NCBI GenBank assembly: GCA_013285405.1
Contig: CP053446.1
Location: forward strand, 3,519,001-3,583,000
Length of the DNA stretch: 64,000 nt
DNA from: Ignavibacteriota bacterium
Lineage (GTDB): Bacteria; Bacteroidota; Ignavibacteria; Ignavibacteriales; Ignavibacteriaceae
Reading direction: 5' to 3'
Below the pieces are notes generated by a model that had not been told where the DNA came from, did not search any database, and saw only the letters and a list, made by a program, of their open reading frames with translations. A program made the translations under genes and the position numbers. Position 1 is the stretch's first letter, and the number at the start of each line of letters is the position of its first letter. Of this stretch, positions 15,762 to 24,625 are shown in pieces.

Positions 15762-16655
15762 ATGATTATGGATAACAATCAAAAAGCAAATCTCATAAAA
15801 AAAATAATACTTACATCCAACAGAAATAATACAAATAGATTAAAAGGTTGGATTTATAATTTTCATAAAATTGTATATTATAAATCTTTGGAGTTCCTCA
15901 AAAAAACTTCTGAATTCAAAGTAAAAACATTTTGGAACCGTGATATAAATATAATTCTACCCGAGAGTGTTTCAGTAAGTATATGGCGAAACGGCTTTGT
16001 GGAGAGTGATGTAACGATTTATCTACTAAACTATTTAAATAAAGGAGACACATTTATTGATATCGGTGCACATTTTGGGTTTTATACATTACTTGCTGCA
16101 GATATTGTTGGACCAAAAGGACAAGTATTGGCATTTGAACCAACAATTTCAACATTCAATCAATTATCAAAGAACGTCTCTAATTCCAAGAATGATAATA
16201 TTAGAATTTATAATTTGGCTGCCTCTAATTCAAATACAGAAATGGAATTCAATGATTTTGGGATAATAAATTCAGCGTTTAATTCATTTTTTGAGAATAG
16301 AGGAGATAAATATTTTGAGGGTAAAAAGATAATAGTAAATGCAGTTATAGTTGATGATTTCATCAAGGAAAATTTTAGTAAAAGTAAAATTAGTGCTATT
16401 AAAATTGATGCTGAATCTGCTGAGTTTCAAGTATTGAGTGGATTAATAAATGTAATCAATAAAGATCACCCGATAATAATTCTTGAAGTCGGTGACTATT
16501 CGATAAGCGGAACTAAAAAATCCAAAGAATTGATAGAACTGGTAGAAAGCTTCGATTATCAGAGCTTTGAACTTGACAAAAAGTCTTTTAATATAATGCC
16601 CTATATCAAGAAAAATATTGAAAGGTATAGCAACATATTATTCATTCCGAATTAG
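15762..16655 (+). CDS. FkbM family methyltransferase (second copy)
   Basis: The ATG at 15762 directly follows the stop of the previous gene; a further ATG at 15768 is also possible, while an upstream ATG at 15729 lies inside the previous gene. The protein of about 297 residues has motif I FIDIGAHFGFYTLLA near residue 100, LAFEPT, and AIKIDAESAEFQVLSG near 220, all typical of FkbM enzymes. The N-terminal 80 residues are poorly conserved. It is quite different in sequence from its neighbour, so this is not a recent duplication. Confidence 0.88.
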   Translation: MIMDNNQKANLIKKIILTSNRNNTNRLKGWIYNFHKIVYYKSLEFLKKTSEFKVKTFWNRDINIILPESVSVSIWRNGFVESDVTIYLLNYLNKGDTFIDIGAHFGFYTLLAADIVGPKGQVLAFEPTISTFNQLSKNVSNSKNDNIRIYNLAASNSNTEMEFNDFGIINSAFNSFFENRGDKYFEGKKIIVNAVIVDDFIKENFSKSKISAIKIDAESAEFQVLSGLINVINKDHPIIILEVGDYSISGTKKSKELIELVESFDYQSFELDKKSFNIMPYIKKNIERYSNILFIPN

Positions 16656-16703
16656 TAATTAGTTTATTATTGTTGCCAATCAATCTAAATTGTAAGAGCC
16701 TTA

Positions 16704-18212
16704 TTGAAGTCTAAAATTCATATCAACGCAATTTCTTCTTTAATTCAAGCAATCATAACATCAATAATAATTTTTGTCTCCTATAAATATTTAATTGCAA
16801 GGCTCGGTATGGAGAAGCTGGGTGTTTGGTCACTTATTGTTGCTTCAGCGTCAATACTTAACATAGGGAATCTTGGTTTATCATCAACTATAGTTAAATA
16901 CATTGCAAAGTATTTAGTTTATGATGACCATGATAAAATATCTTCTATTATCCAAACTGCTCTGATCACAATCTTAATTGTATCATTATTTTTATTAGGA
17001 TTAGTCTATATTCTTGCAAATATTTTATTGAAAGCTATTGTTCCGGAAAACCTGATGCCTCTTGCAACGAAACTCTTACCTTATAGTTTAATTAATATTG
17101 GAATTATTTTACAAGCTAGTATTGCATTATCAGCATTGGACGGAATACAAAAAATTTATATTAGGAATATATTATTAATCAGTTCATCAATTTTATTTTT
17201 ATCATTAATTATAATCTTCGTACCTATGTTCGATCTGTTAGGCGTTGTTTATGCCCAGATTGCCCAATCAATATTTACATTGGCATTAAGCTGGTATTTA
17301 TTAAAAAGAGTTTTTTCTTTTTTACCAATAATACCCTACAGATGGAGCAAAAATACTTTTTTTGAAATAATCGGTTACAGTGCAAATCTACAATTAGTTA
17401 CGATACTTCAATTGCTTTTTGAACCAGTTACAAAAACCTTATTAACAAAATTCGGAGGCCTGACTGCGGTCGGTTATTATGAAATAGCAAATCGTTTTGT
17501 ATTGAAGGTAAGAGAATTGATTGTTTCTGTTTTTCAGGTACTTATCCCAGTTTATGCAACTCACGTTGAGAAGAATATTGAAAATATTAAGATGATTTAT
17601 TCCAAATCATTAAACTATATACTATTCATTGCAATGCCTGTATTTTCAATATTATTAATTATTCTCCCTATAATTTCACTTTTTCTTATAGGTAGATTTG
17701 AGCGTTTATTTTATACATTCGGTTTTATTCTGATTATAGCCTGGTTTATTAATATTTTAACAGTCCCAGCTTATCATGCTTACCTTGGGAAAGGTACTCT
17801 GCGGTGGAATGTATTAGGGCACTTTATTATCTTGATTTTAAATTTGGCATTTAGTTACACTTTTGGTTTAATGTTTGGCAGTTTAGGTACTATTATAGGA
17901 TGGGCATTGGCACTTAGTATAGGCAGCTTATTAATTTTTTTCAATTTCAATCTTGAACACAAATTGAGTTTTAATGAAATAATTATTAAAGAAAATAAAA
18001 AATTATTTCTTGTAAACAGTTTTGCATTCATATCTATTATTTTAGTAAATATTTTATTCACCCATTTGATTCATGATATATTTGCAAATGCAGTATTTCC
18101 TTTAACATTCATTGTGATATCTTTTTATTTTATTTGGAATCATTCGATAAGACGGGAATTATCTCATTCAGTTAAACGGCTGCTTTCCAATGAAGGAATT
18201 ATTAATTTTTGA
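16704..18212 (+). CDS. Polysaccharide flippase (Wzx-like, MATE/PST superfamily)
   Basis: The 502-residue protein has about 12-14 hydrophobic helices and the general layout of lipid-linked oligosaccharide flippases, with phrases such as LGMEKLGVWSLIVASASIL near the N-terminus and GGLTAVGYYEIANRFVLKVREL in the middle. It should flip undecaprenyl-linked repeat units to the periplasm. The start codon is TTG at 16704, which places the first helix directly after a short basic N-terminus. It is the intact flippase of the locus. Confidence 0.88.
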   Translation: MKSKIHINAISSLIQAIITSIIIFVSYKYLIARLGMEKLGVWSLIVASASILNIGNLGLSSTIVKYIAKYLVYDDHDKISSIIQTALITILIVSLFLLGLVYILANILLKAIVPENLMPLATKLLPYSLINIGIILQASIALSALDGIQKIYIRNILLISSSILFLSLIIIFVPMFDLLGVVYAQIAQSIFTLALSWYLLKRVFSFLPIIPYRWSKNTFFEIIGYSANLQLVTILQLLFEPVTKTLLTKFGGLTAVGYYEIANRFVLKVRELIVSVFQVLIPVYATHVEKNIENIKMIYSKSLNYILFIAMPVFSILLIILPIISLFLIGRFERLFYTFGFILIIAWFINILTVPAYHAYLGKGTLRWNVLGHFIILILNLAFSYTFGLMFGSLGTIIGWALALSIGSLLIFFNFNLEHKLSFNEIIIKENKKLFLVNSFAFISIILVNILFTHLIHDIFANAVFPLTFIVISFYFIWNHSIRRELSHSVKRLLSNEGIINF

Positions 18213-18279
18213 GTGTGATTTTTTTATTGTGAGATAAATATTTTTTTATTAATATATAGAGCATTTAATAAATTGTGAG

Positions 18280-19641
18280 ATGTTTGAGTTAGAAAGTTAT
18301 CCAGAATTTTTCTTTTACTTGTTTGGAATAATCGGTTTTATTTTTTTTGTAAAGAAACCGCAATATAATTTCTGGATGGGAATTTTTTATTTTGCAGCAA
18401 GAGAAGGAAACAAAGCGACATTCACACGTACCGAGTTTTTTGGCCCATATCTTAATTTAGATGATTTATTAATTTTAATAATGCTCCTATCATTAATTCA
18501 TCTTGCATTTAGACATAAAATTAAAATACCATCAATTGTTTACTGGATTGCTTTGTGTGCATTCGTAAGCATTTTGATCATGGCAGCAAAGTATGGTCTT
18601 ACTTATCCTGTACAGCGAGAACATAAATGGGCTTTGTATTTCCCTATCGCTATATTATTGAGTTATAACTTGGTGCTAAAAGAAAATGATTTTAAAATAT
18701 TTTTAAATATTTTGTTTATCGGATCCATAGTTGCCAGCATTCAATATATTTTTATTACCCAAGAGAAAGCACAATTATGGGGTACCTTTAACAACGAGGA
18801 ATCTTTCAGATCGGTTGGATTTATAGGACTTATACCTATTTTCATTATAACAAGTTTTTTTGTGAAGATTAAATGGATTGATTCTTTTACAGCTAGATTC
18901 ATTTATTTTGCCGGATTAAGCTTAATGATCAGCAACTTAATACTAAGCCAAACCCGTTCATTTTATATTTCTATTGTGTTAGCGATAATAATAATTTTCT
19001 TATTGAATAAAGAAATTAAGTTAAAGTCAAGTTTTCTATTGATATCTCTTTTACCATTCCTAGTATATATTGTTTTTGATCAATACTTAGGTTACTTTAA
19101 TATTATTGATCTCATTTTAGACAGAATGCAATTGTTTTCAGATAATCCAAGCACTGATCTGACTACAATTGGAAGAATAGCTGCACTGCAATATGAGTTT
19201 GCTGCTTTTCTAAGCAGTAATATTATTTTCGGGAATGGATTAGGTTTTACTTACTTCCTTCCTGAGGCATCAAATCCCTATATATCATGGGGACATATCG
19301 GACACATTGCCTATCTTGCCAGGTTTGGGCTATTAGGGTTTATAATTTATTCAATTTATATTCCCTTTACATCACTTAAATATTTGATTGGAATAAAAAC
19401 CTATTATTTAAAATTTAGTTATACTAAAATTTTTCTAGTCATCTCAACCGCTTTGATCCTGAATGACTGGATTCAGTTCTGGATGAGTGCTTCATACTTA
19501 AATCTTACTGCATTTTTACCAGGTTCTGTAATTGGAATTATATGGGCCCTCAAAGACAAACGTATAATGCTAACAAGAATTTCAACAAAAAAAGTTAAAA
19601 ATGAATTACTCGAAAATCAGCATAGTTACTCCATCGTATAA
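18280..19641 (+). CDS. O-antigen polymerase-like membrane protein (Wzy-like)
   Basis: The 453-residue polytopic protein has about 10-12 helices with the O-antigen polymerase layout, including a large loop and the late GLGFTYFLPEASNP and GHIAYLARFGLLGFIIY segments. Wzy proteins have little sequence conservation, so the call rests on topology and context next to the flippase. Its 3' end overlaps the next gene by 41 bases. Confidence 0.75.
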   Translation: MFELESYPEFFFYLFGIIGFIFFVKKPQYNFWMGIFYFAAREGNKATFTRTEFFGPYLNLDDLLILIMLLSLIHLAFRHKIKIPSIVYWIALCAFVSILIMAAKYGLTYPVQREHKWALYFPIAILLSYNLVLKENDFKIFLNILFIGSIVASIQYIFITQEKAQLWGTFNNEESFRSVGFIGLIPIFIITSFFVKIKWIDSFTARFIYFAGLSLMISNLILSQTRSFYISIVLAIIIIFLLNKEIKLKSSFLLISLLPFLVYIVFDQYLGYFNIIDLILDRMQLFSDNPSTDLTTIGRIAALQYEFAAFLSSNIIFGNGLGFTYFLPEASNPYISWGHIGHIAYLARFGLLGFIIYSIYIPFTSLKYLIGIKTYYLKFSYTKIFLVISTALILNDWIQFWMSASYLNLTAFLPGSVIGIIWALKDKRIMLTRISTKKVKNELLENQHSYSIV

Positions 19642-20407
19642 CCAAGAACAATTCCTGGAAAGGACAATACTTTCGGTCATTAATCAAAATTACCCAAATC
19701 TTGAATATATAATCATTGACGGCGGTTCAACAGACGGCAGTGTTGATATTATAAAAAAATATCAAAAGTATTTAGCATATTGGATTAGTGAAAGAGACAG
19801 CGGTCAGAGTGAAGCAATCAATAAAGGTTTTCAAAAAGCAACTGGTGAAATTTATGCCTATTTGAATTCTGATGATATTTTAGAATTAAATGTTTTGAAA
19901 AGAATTAATGAAATATTTACAACTCAAAAAAAGTTAGATCTAATTTATTCAAATTGTAAGATTATAGATGAAAATGATCATATATTAAGGTTAAGTATAG
20001 CATTGCCATTTAATCTGATAGAGCATCTTGCGAATATCTTTGCAATTCCTCAACCGAGTACATTCTGGAAACGTGAAGTATTTGAAAAGGTAGGCGGATT
20101 TAATACAGGAAATCATACTTGTATGGATAGCGAATTTTTTGCAGTGGCATACAAACTAGGTTTTAATTTTAAAGCTTGTGACGAAATCTGGTCTAGCTTT
20201 AGAATTCACAACAAATCGAAAACGGGTGCAAAAACATCTTATTTTATTAAATCACAATTAGAAGATCAAAATAAATACTTTTTAGAAATTGATGTAAATT
20301 TCAAAAATAATTTTTATAATAAAATTCTGTGTTATTATTTAAGGTTGAAGTATATTCCGTTCAAAACATTAAAGTTTCTGAAATTCTTTTTAAATTTTTA
20401 CTTGTGA
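19601..20407 (+). CDS. Family 2 glycosyltransferase
   Basis: The 268-residue GT-A enzyme begins with KISIVTPSYNQEQFLERTI and has YIIIDGGSTDGS near residue 45 and the metal-binding-type LNSDDIL near 90, both hallmarks of GT2. It transfers a sugar from a nucleotide sugar to the growing repeat unit. It overlaps the polymerase gene by 41 bases, so translation is likely coupled. There are no insertions here, unlike in the glycosyltransferases at 20430 and 27870. Confidence 0.9.
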   Translation: MNYSKISIVTPSYNQEQFLERTILSVINQNYPNLEYIIIDGGSTDGSVDIIKKYQKYLAYWISERDSGQSEAINKGFQKATGEIYAYLNSDDILELNVLKRINEIFTTQKKLDLIYSNCKIIDENDHILRLSIALPFNLIEHLANIFAIPQPSTFWKREVFEKVGGFNTGNHTCMDSEFFAVAYKLGFNFKACDEIWSSFRIHNKSKTGAKTSYFIKSQLEDQNKYFLEIDVNFKNNFYNKILCYYLRLKYIPFKTLKFLKFFLNFYL

Positions 20408-20429
20408 TGATTTATCAATATTGCTATTA

Positions 20430-21647
20430 ATGAGAATAAAATTAATTTCACCCTCCTTTTATCCCTCAACATATTACGGTGGTCCAATACAATCAACTTA
20501 TAAATTATCAATTGCGTTAATGAAGAAAAATGTTGATGTACGAGTAATTACTACAAATGCAAACGGCAAAGAAAAATTAGAAGTTAAAACAGGCGTAATC
20601 CATAAATTAGAAAACGAACTGCCAGTAAAATATTACCGCTCGCTTGATTCAAGAGGTACTTCCATTTCAATGCTATTAAACCTGTGGAAAGAAATTAAAA
20701 ACTCAGATTTAGTTTACCTCGTTTCAATATTTTCACCACCGACACCATACACAATTTTTCTTAGCAGATTTTATAAAAAACCTTTGATCATTTCACCTCG
20801 TGGACAACTTGGTAGATGGTGTCTTGAGCAGGGAAACAAATTCAAAAAACTCTGGCTTCATACATTCGTACTACCATACATTAAATACTTGCACTGGCAT
20901 TTGACATCCCCTGCAGAAGAAAAAGATGTTCTCTCAGTTTATCCATCAGCTAAAACATTTGTAATTCCTAACGGCGTAAATGAGGAACTTTTTTCGTTAA
21001 GCGACAAACCAAAAGACAAATCGTTTTACAATAAATTCACAGGCTTTGACTGCACGGATAAAAAAATAATTATTTCAATGGGAAGATTGGACAAAGTGAA
21101 AGGGTTTAACATACTGATTGAATCAATTGGAATGATTGCAAAGCTTGTCCCGAACCTGCCTGACGGTAAGGCAGGCTTGTTGCGGGATCTGGTGTTATTT
21201 ATAGCAGGAGAAGATTTTGGCGAGAAAAAAAATCTGGAAATATTAATTGATAAATTAGCATTGAAAGAAAAAGTTTTTTTGATTGGCAGGATTGATGGGT
21301 TGGATAAGATAAAATTCTTAAGAAATGCAGATGTGTTTGCATTGGCATCACATCACGAAAATTTCGGGATGGTAATTGCTGAAGCTCTTGCTGCAGGAAC
21401 TCCAGTTATTGCAAGCAGGAATACTCCCTGGCAAGATGTTGAAAAACAAAATTGCGGAAAATGGATTGAGAATACACCTGAAAAATTTGCTGAAGCAATA
21501 ACTGAAATAATAAAATCTGATCAAACACAAATGAGAAATAATGGCACCAATTATATCAGAGAATATTTTGATTGGGAAAAAATTGCCTTGGAATTCAAAG
21601 AGAAACTAGAGGAAATAGTTGCAGACAATAATACTTTACAGAATTAA
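20430..21647 (+). CDS. Family 4 (GT-B) glycosyltransferase with an in-frame palindromic insertion
   Basis: From ATG 20430 the protein has 405 residues; the ORF extends to a TTG at 20421. It shows the GT4 layout: an N-terminal domain with FYPSTYYGGPIQST, the mid-protein IISMGRLDKVKGFNILIESI, and the C-terminal HHENFGMVIAEALAAGTPVIAS, which holds the E-x7-E motif. Between the GRLDKVKG motif and FIAGED there is an extra NLPDGKAGLLRD (about residues 242-253) encoded by a nested palindrome at 21149-21186 and absent from normal family members. The active-site motifs are intact. Confidence 0.9.
   Translation: MRIKLISPSFYPSTYYGGPIQSTYKLSIALMKKNVDVRVITTNANGKEKLEVKTGVIHKLENELPVKYYRSLDSRGTSISMLLNLWKEIKNSDLVYLVSIFSPPTPYTIFLSRFYKKPLIISPRGQLGRWCLEQGNKFKKLWLHTFVLPYIKYLHWHLTSPAEEKDVLSVYPSAKTFVIPNGVNEELFSLSDKPKDKSFYNKFTGFDCTDKKIIISMGRLDKVKGFNILIESIGMIAKLVPNLPDGKAGLLRDLVLFIAGEDFGEKKNLEILIDKLALKEKVFLIGRIDGLDKIKFLRNADVFALASHHENFGMVIAEALAAGTPVIASRNTPWQDVEKQNCGKWIENTPEKFAEAITEIIKSDQTQMRNNGTNYIREYFDWEKIALEFKEKLEEIVADNNTLQN
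21149..21186. repeat. Nested palindrome inserted in a glycosyltransferase gene
   Basis: Arms CCTGCC (21155-21160) and GGCAGG (21170-21175) lie inside outer arms CCCG and CGGG. It adds 12-14 codons in frame. A related CCTGCCGGTGAGG sequence is in the gap at 25872-25957. Confidence 0.75.
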
Positions 21648-21653
21648 TTTCTA

Positions 21654-22280
21654 ATGTCTGAATATATTGAATACGGTTATCAATCTGCTGACCCACATCA
21701 ATCGCACAAATATTTATTCTCTGTCATAAAAAACCTGCTAGCTGATAAAAAGAAAAAAATACTTGATGTTGGTTGTGGTAACGGGAGCCTCGTAATTGAA
21801 CTGCTTAAATTAGGTTACGACGCTTATGGTATTGATGCTTCAATTGAGGGAATCACTATCGCTAAGAAAAAATATCCTGACAGGTTTTATATTTTAGATT
21901 TGAGCAAAACCCATATCCCAAGTGAATTAAGTGATGTTAAGTTTGAAGTAATTATTTCAACAGAAGTCATCGAGCACTTACATTCTCCACGTTCATTAAT
22001 CTCTTTTTGTAAAGATATTTTCTTAAAAAATAATATTAAAGGCGATTTAATAATTTCTACACCATATCATGGTTATTTTAAAAATCTCGTACTAGCAGTT
22101 AGCAACAAAATGGATTCTCATTTTACTGCTTTATGGGAAGGAGGCCATATCAAATTTTGGTCGCGCAAATCGCTAACAAAACTGTTAACTGATAATGGTT
22201 TCAAGGTTACTCATTTTGTTGGTTGCGGACGACTGCCATTATTATGGAAATCAATGATTGTAAAAGCTGAATTAAAATAA
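21654..22280 (+). CDS. Class I SAM-dependent methyltransferase
   Basis: The 208-residue protein has motif I KILDVGCGNGSLVIELL at about residues 38-54, an acidic DAS loop, and STEVIEHLHSP near 102-112, typical of the Methyltransf_11/23 group. It begins 6 bases after the glycosyltransferase and its stop overlaps the next ATG by one base. A role in methylating the saccharide or a lipid-linked intermediate is inferred from context. Confidence 0.88.
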   Translation: MSEYIEYGYQSADPHQSHKYLFSVIKNLLADKKKKILDVGCGNGSLVIELLKLGYDAYGIDASIEGITIAKKKYPDRFYILDLSKTHIPSELSDVKFEVIISTEVIEHLHSPRSLISFCKDIFLKNNIKGDLIISTPYHGYFKNLVLAVSNKMDSHFTALWEGGHIKFWSRKSLTKLLTDNGFKVTHFVGCGRLPLLWKSMIVKAELK

Positions 22281-23182
22281 TGGCAGAACTGACGACTATA
22301 ATATTAACCCACAATGAAAAGCTGCATTTAGAACGATGTTTAAGATCACTAGTAAAAGTATCTGATAAAATTTGCATAGTAGATTCCTATTCAAATGATG
22401 AAACATTAAAAATTGCTGACTCTTATGGTGCAGAGGTAAAACAGAACAAATGGATTAATTATGCTAAACAGTTTAACTGGGGATTAGAAAACTTTAATAT
22501 TGATACTAAGTGGGTAATGAGATTCGATGCGGATGAATTTTTAACCAAAGAATTGGCAAAAGAAATAAAAGAAAAATTGCCTAAGTTTGAAAAAGATATT
22601 ACGGGTATAGTCCTGAAACGCAGGGTTTATTTTATGAACAGGTGGATAAAACATGGCGGCTACTACCCTACCAATCTTCTGAGAATTTGGCGTAATGGCA
22701 AAGGTATTTGTGAAGAAAGATGGATGGATGAACATATAAAAATAACAGAAGGAAAAACTATAACTTTTGATAATGATTTTATTGATGACAATCTAAACAA
22801 CCTCACTTGGTGGACAACCAAACACAACAACTATGCAACGAGGGAAGCTATTGATCTGCTTAACATTAAGTATAAGTTCTTAAAATCAGAATCAATCAAT
22901 GCAGAACTATCTCAGCAGCAGGATAAAAGAAAACGGTGGGTCAAAGAAAACTTCTATACCTATATACCTCTATTCCTTAGACCATTTCTCTATTTCATCT
23001 ACCGTTACATCTTCAGGCTCGGATTTCTTGATGGGAAAGCCGGACTTATCTGGCATTTCCTGCAAGGCTTCTGGTATCGTTTTCTTGTTGATGCAAAGAT
23101 CTACGATATTGAAAGAAGAGCGAAGAAAGAAAACAAATCTATTCCGGAAGTGATTAGAGAGAATTATGGAATTGAGGTTTAA
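22280..23182 (+). CDS. Family 2 glycosyltransferase (LPS core/WaaE-like)
   Basis: The 300-residue GT-A protein starts TTIILTHNEKLHLERCLRS, has CIVDSYSNDETL and the acceptor-side RFDADEFLT near residue 90, and ends with the GFLDGKAGLIWHFLQGFWYR segment typical of WaaE/LgtF-type transferases that act on LPS-like acceptors. It is the last gene of the unbroken block from 11447; a repeat-rich gap follows. The LDGKAG phrase here is native to the family and is not a palindromic insertion. Confidence 0.9.
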   Translation: MAELTTIILTHNEKLHLERCLRSLVKVSDKICIVDSYSNDETLKIADSYGAEVKQNKWINYAKQFNWGLENFNIDTKWVMRFDADEFLTKELAKEIKEKLPKFEKDITGIVLKRRVYFMNRWIKHGGYYPTNLLRIWRNGKGICEERWMDEHIKITEGKTITFDNDFIDDNLNNLTWWTTKHNNYATREAIDLLNIKYKFLKSESINAELSQQQDKRKRWVKENFYTYIPLFLRPFLYFIYRYIFRLGFLDGKAGLIWHFLQGFWYRFLVDAKIYDIERRAKKENKSIPEVIRENYGIEV

Positions 23183-23549
23183 GCCTTAAGCTGTAAGTTT
23201 TGACAACAAGTTCGCGTTGATTAATTTAGAGTTTGAACTAAGTGCTTAAAGCTTATATCTGGATTCGGTTATAATATTTCTACAATTGATGGCAAAACGA
23301 TTGATGAGTCGGATGATTTTGTTTGTGAATAAAAGTTATCCGGAAATGAAAAAAGAGCAGTATAATATCGAGCGGTAAGCGGTAAGCATTAAGCGGTAAG
23401 CGTTGAGATGTTGAGCAAACTTGCCGAAAAGCATGGCAGGTCTGCGTTCTATTATTTCAATAATAATTTATTTTTTTTTAGAAATTCTATTTTAATTTAA
23501 TCGTATTCTAAGTAAATTTCTTTTAAAAGTTTAACAAACGTCTAATACT
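23183..23549. other. 367-bp gap with low-complexity repeats
   Basis: There is no gene here. The gap holds a GGTAAGC tandem (23371-23402), related TTAAGCTGTAAG sequence just after 23182, and a GCAGGTCTGCGTTCTATT stretch near 23434 that resembles TCTGCGACATCAGCGTTCTA near 27832. The last 80 bases are very AT-rich and probably hold the promoter of the toxin pair. Confidence 0.5.
23371..23402. repeat. GGTAAGC low-complexity tandem
   Basis: GGTAAGC occurs at 23374, 23381 and 23395. It belongs to the same class of low-complexity sequence as that inserted in asnB at 13258-13285. Confidence 0.6.
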
Positions 23550-23771
23550 ATGGATACAATAACAATCAAACGCAGGGAACTGAAAAAATTAATTCGCGAA
23601 ACTTTTGAGGATGTATTGAGTGACCGGAAAGATTTAATAAGTGAAGCATTGCTTGAAGCGATGGAAGATATCGGGCTTGCTAAAGCAATTGAAAGTGGCA
23701 GAACAGGTCAATTTGTAGACACTAAAGAATTCAAGGAAAGACTCACTTCCAGAATAAAACGTATTAAATGA
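23550..23771 (+). CDS. Antitoxin-like protein of a type II toxin-antitoxin pair
   Basis: The 73-residue charged protein is mostly helical (KRRELKKLIRETFEDVL and ISEALLEAMEDIGLAKAIES). The C-terminal GQFVDTKEFKERL is like the toxin-binding tail of small antitoxins encoded before RelE/ParE toxins. Its stop overlaps the toxin start (ATGA), the usual coupled layout. No DNA-binding fold can be recognised with certainty. Confidence 0.75.
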   Translation: MDTITIKRRELKKLIRETFEDVLSDRKDLISEALLEAMEDIGLAKAIESGRTGQFVDTKEFKERLTSRIKRIK

Positions 23772-24037
23772 AACTTCTTATTGATAAATCCTTTGTTAAG
23801 GATGTTGAAAAGGTAAGCGAAAAGAAAATACTGAACAAATTAAGTTCACTCATCCGGCAATTAGAAAATTCGAAAACACTCACCGAACTTCCAAATGTTA
23901 AAAAAATAAAGGGCTACAATTCATTTTACAGAATCAGAATAGGAGATTATCGCTTAGGCTTGGAAGAAATCAAAGGTAATGGTATATGCCTTACCAGATT
24001 TTTACATCGAAAAGATATCTATAAATATTTTCCATAA
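23768..24037 (+). CDS. RelE/ParE family toxin-like protein
   Basis: The 89-residue protein has the small alpha/beta RelE-like layout: N-terminal helices FVKDVEKVSEKKILNKLSSL, then PNVKKIKGYNSFYRIRIGDYRLGLE, which is the conserved basic beta-sheet, and a C-terminal TRFLHRKDIYKYFP. RelE-type members cut mRNA on the ribosome and ParE-type members poison gyrase; which applies cannot be told. It lies with its antitoxin inside the polysaccharide locus and likely came in as an accessory module. Confidence 0.88.
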   Translation: MKLLIDKSFVKDVEKVSEKKILNKLSSLIRQLENSKTLTELPNVKKIKGYNSFYRIRIGDYRLGLEEIKGNGICLTRFLHRKDIYKYFP

Positions 24038-24099
24038 AAAAATAAAAATAGATTTGATAACTAATTAACTATTTCATCTATTCAATTCGGGAGGGTAAA

Positions 24100-24369
24100 A
24101 TGGAACTGCGTAAAAGGAATCTTGGCTTTGCACTTGGCTTATTGTGGGGTTTAACAGTTATGCTCGGAACCTGGTGGTTGTTGTATTGGGGATCTCCGGG
24201 CGCAATTATTTCCAAACTAAGCGGCTTTTATTTTGGATATACTTACAGTTTTGTTGGAGGTATAGTTGGTTTAATTTGGGGCTTTGTGGACGGATTTATA
24301 ACCGGTGTGTTGATAGCATGGTTTTATAATTTGGGATTTAAGGTGTTTAAGAGAAAGAGTAGTCAGTAA
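24100..24369 (+). CDS. Small holin-like membrane protein
   Basis: The 89-residue protein has two or three hydrophobic helices rich in Gly and Trp (LGFALGLLWGLTVMLGTWWL and GGIVGLIWGFVDGFITGVLI) and a short basic C-terminus (KVFKRKSS). Proteins of this type are often labelled as bacteriophage holins, but no phage genes are nearby and the holin label is only a resemblance. It has a good ribosome-binding site (GGGAGGG) 6 bases before the ATG. It lies 62 bases after the toxin gene. Confidence 0.7.
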   Translation: MELRKRNLGFALGLLWGLTVMLGTWWLLYWGSPGAIISKLSGFYFGYTYSFVGGIVGLIWGFVDGFITGVLIAWFYNLGFKVFKRKSSQ

Positions 24370-24535
24370 TTAGTAAGTAGTAAACAGTAATAAGTAATCG
24401 GTGAAGTCGGTTATTGGTTTTTGGTTGTTAGTTTTGGTTATTTAGTTAATGGTTATGGTTTTTCGTTAGTAGTTTCAACAAACAATTTACTACAACTGGT
24501 AACTGTTCAACTATAACTACCGACTAAGAAACTAT
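24362..24535. repeat. AGTAATTAGTAAGTAG-type low-complexity element
   Basis: The left part reads AGTAATTAGTAAGTAGTAAA and the right part (about 24486-24535) contains TTACTACAACTGGTAACTG and related CTATAACTACCGACT, roughly complementary to it, so the whole resembles a long imperfect inverted repeat. Related sequence is inserted in the glycosyltransferase at 28051-28475. Confidence 0.55.
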
Positions 24536-24625
24536 GAACTGAGGTCGGCATTCTTTCCTCTAAATAATAAACCAGCTTGAACCTTTTACAAAAAAACGTA
24601 TATTTGTAATAAAATATTTACAGAT

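Noticed and set aside
23020..23070. LDGKAG-encoding sequence similar to the palindrome-derived LPDGKAG at 21149
   Set aside because: The segment GFLDGKAGLIWHF is a native motif of WaaE-type glycosyltransferases and its DNA has no palindrome.
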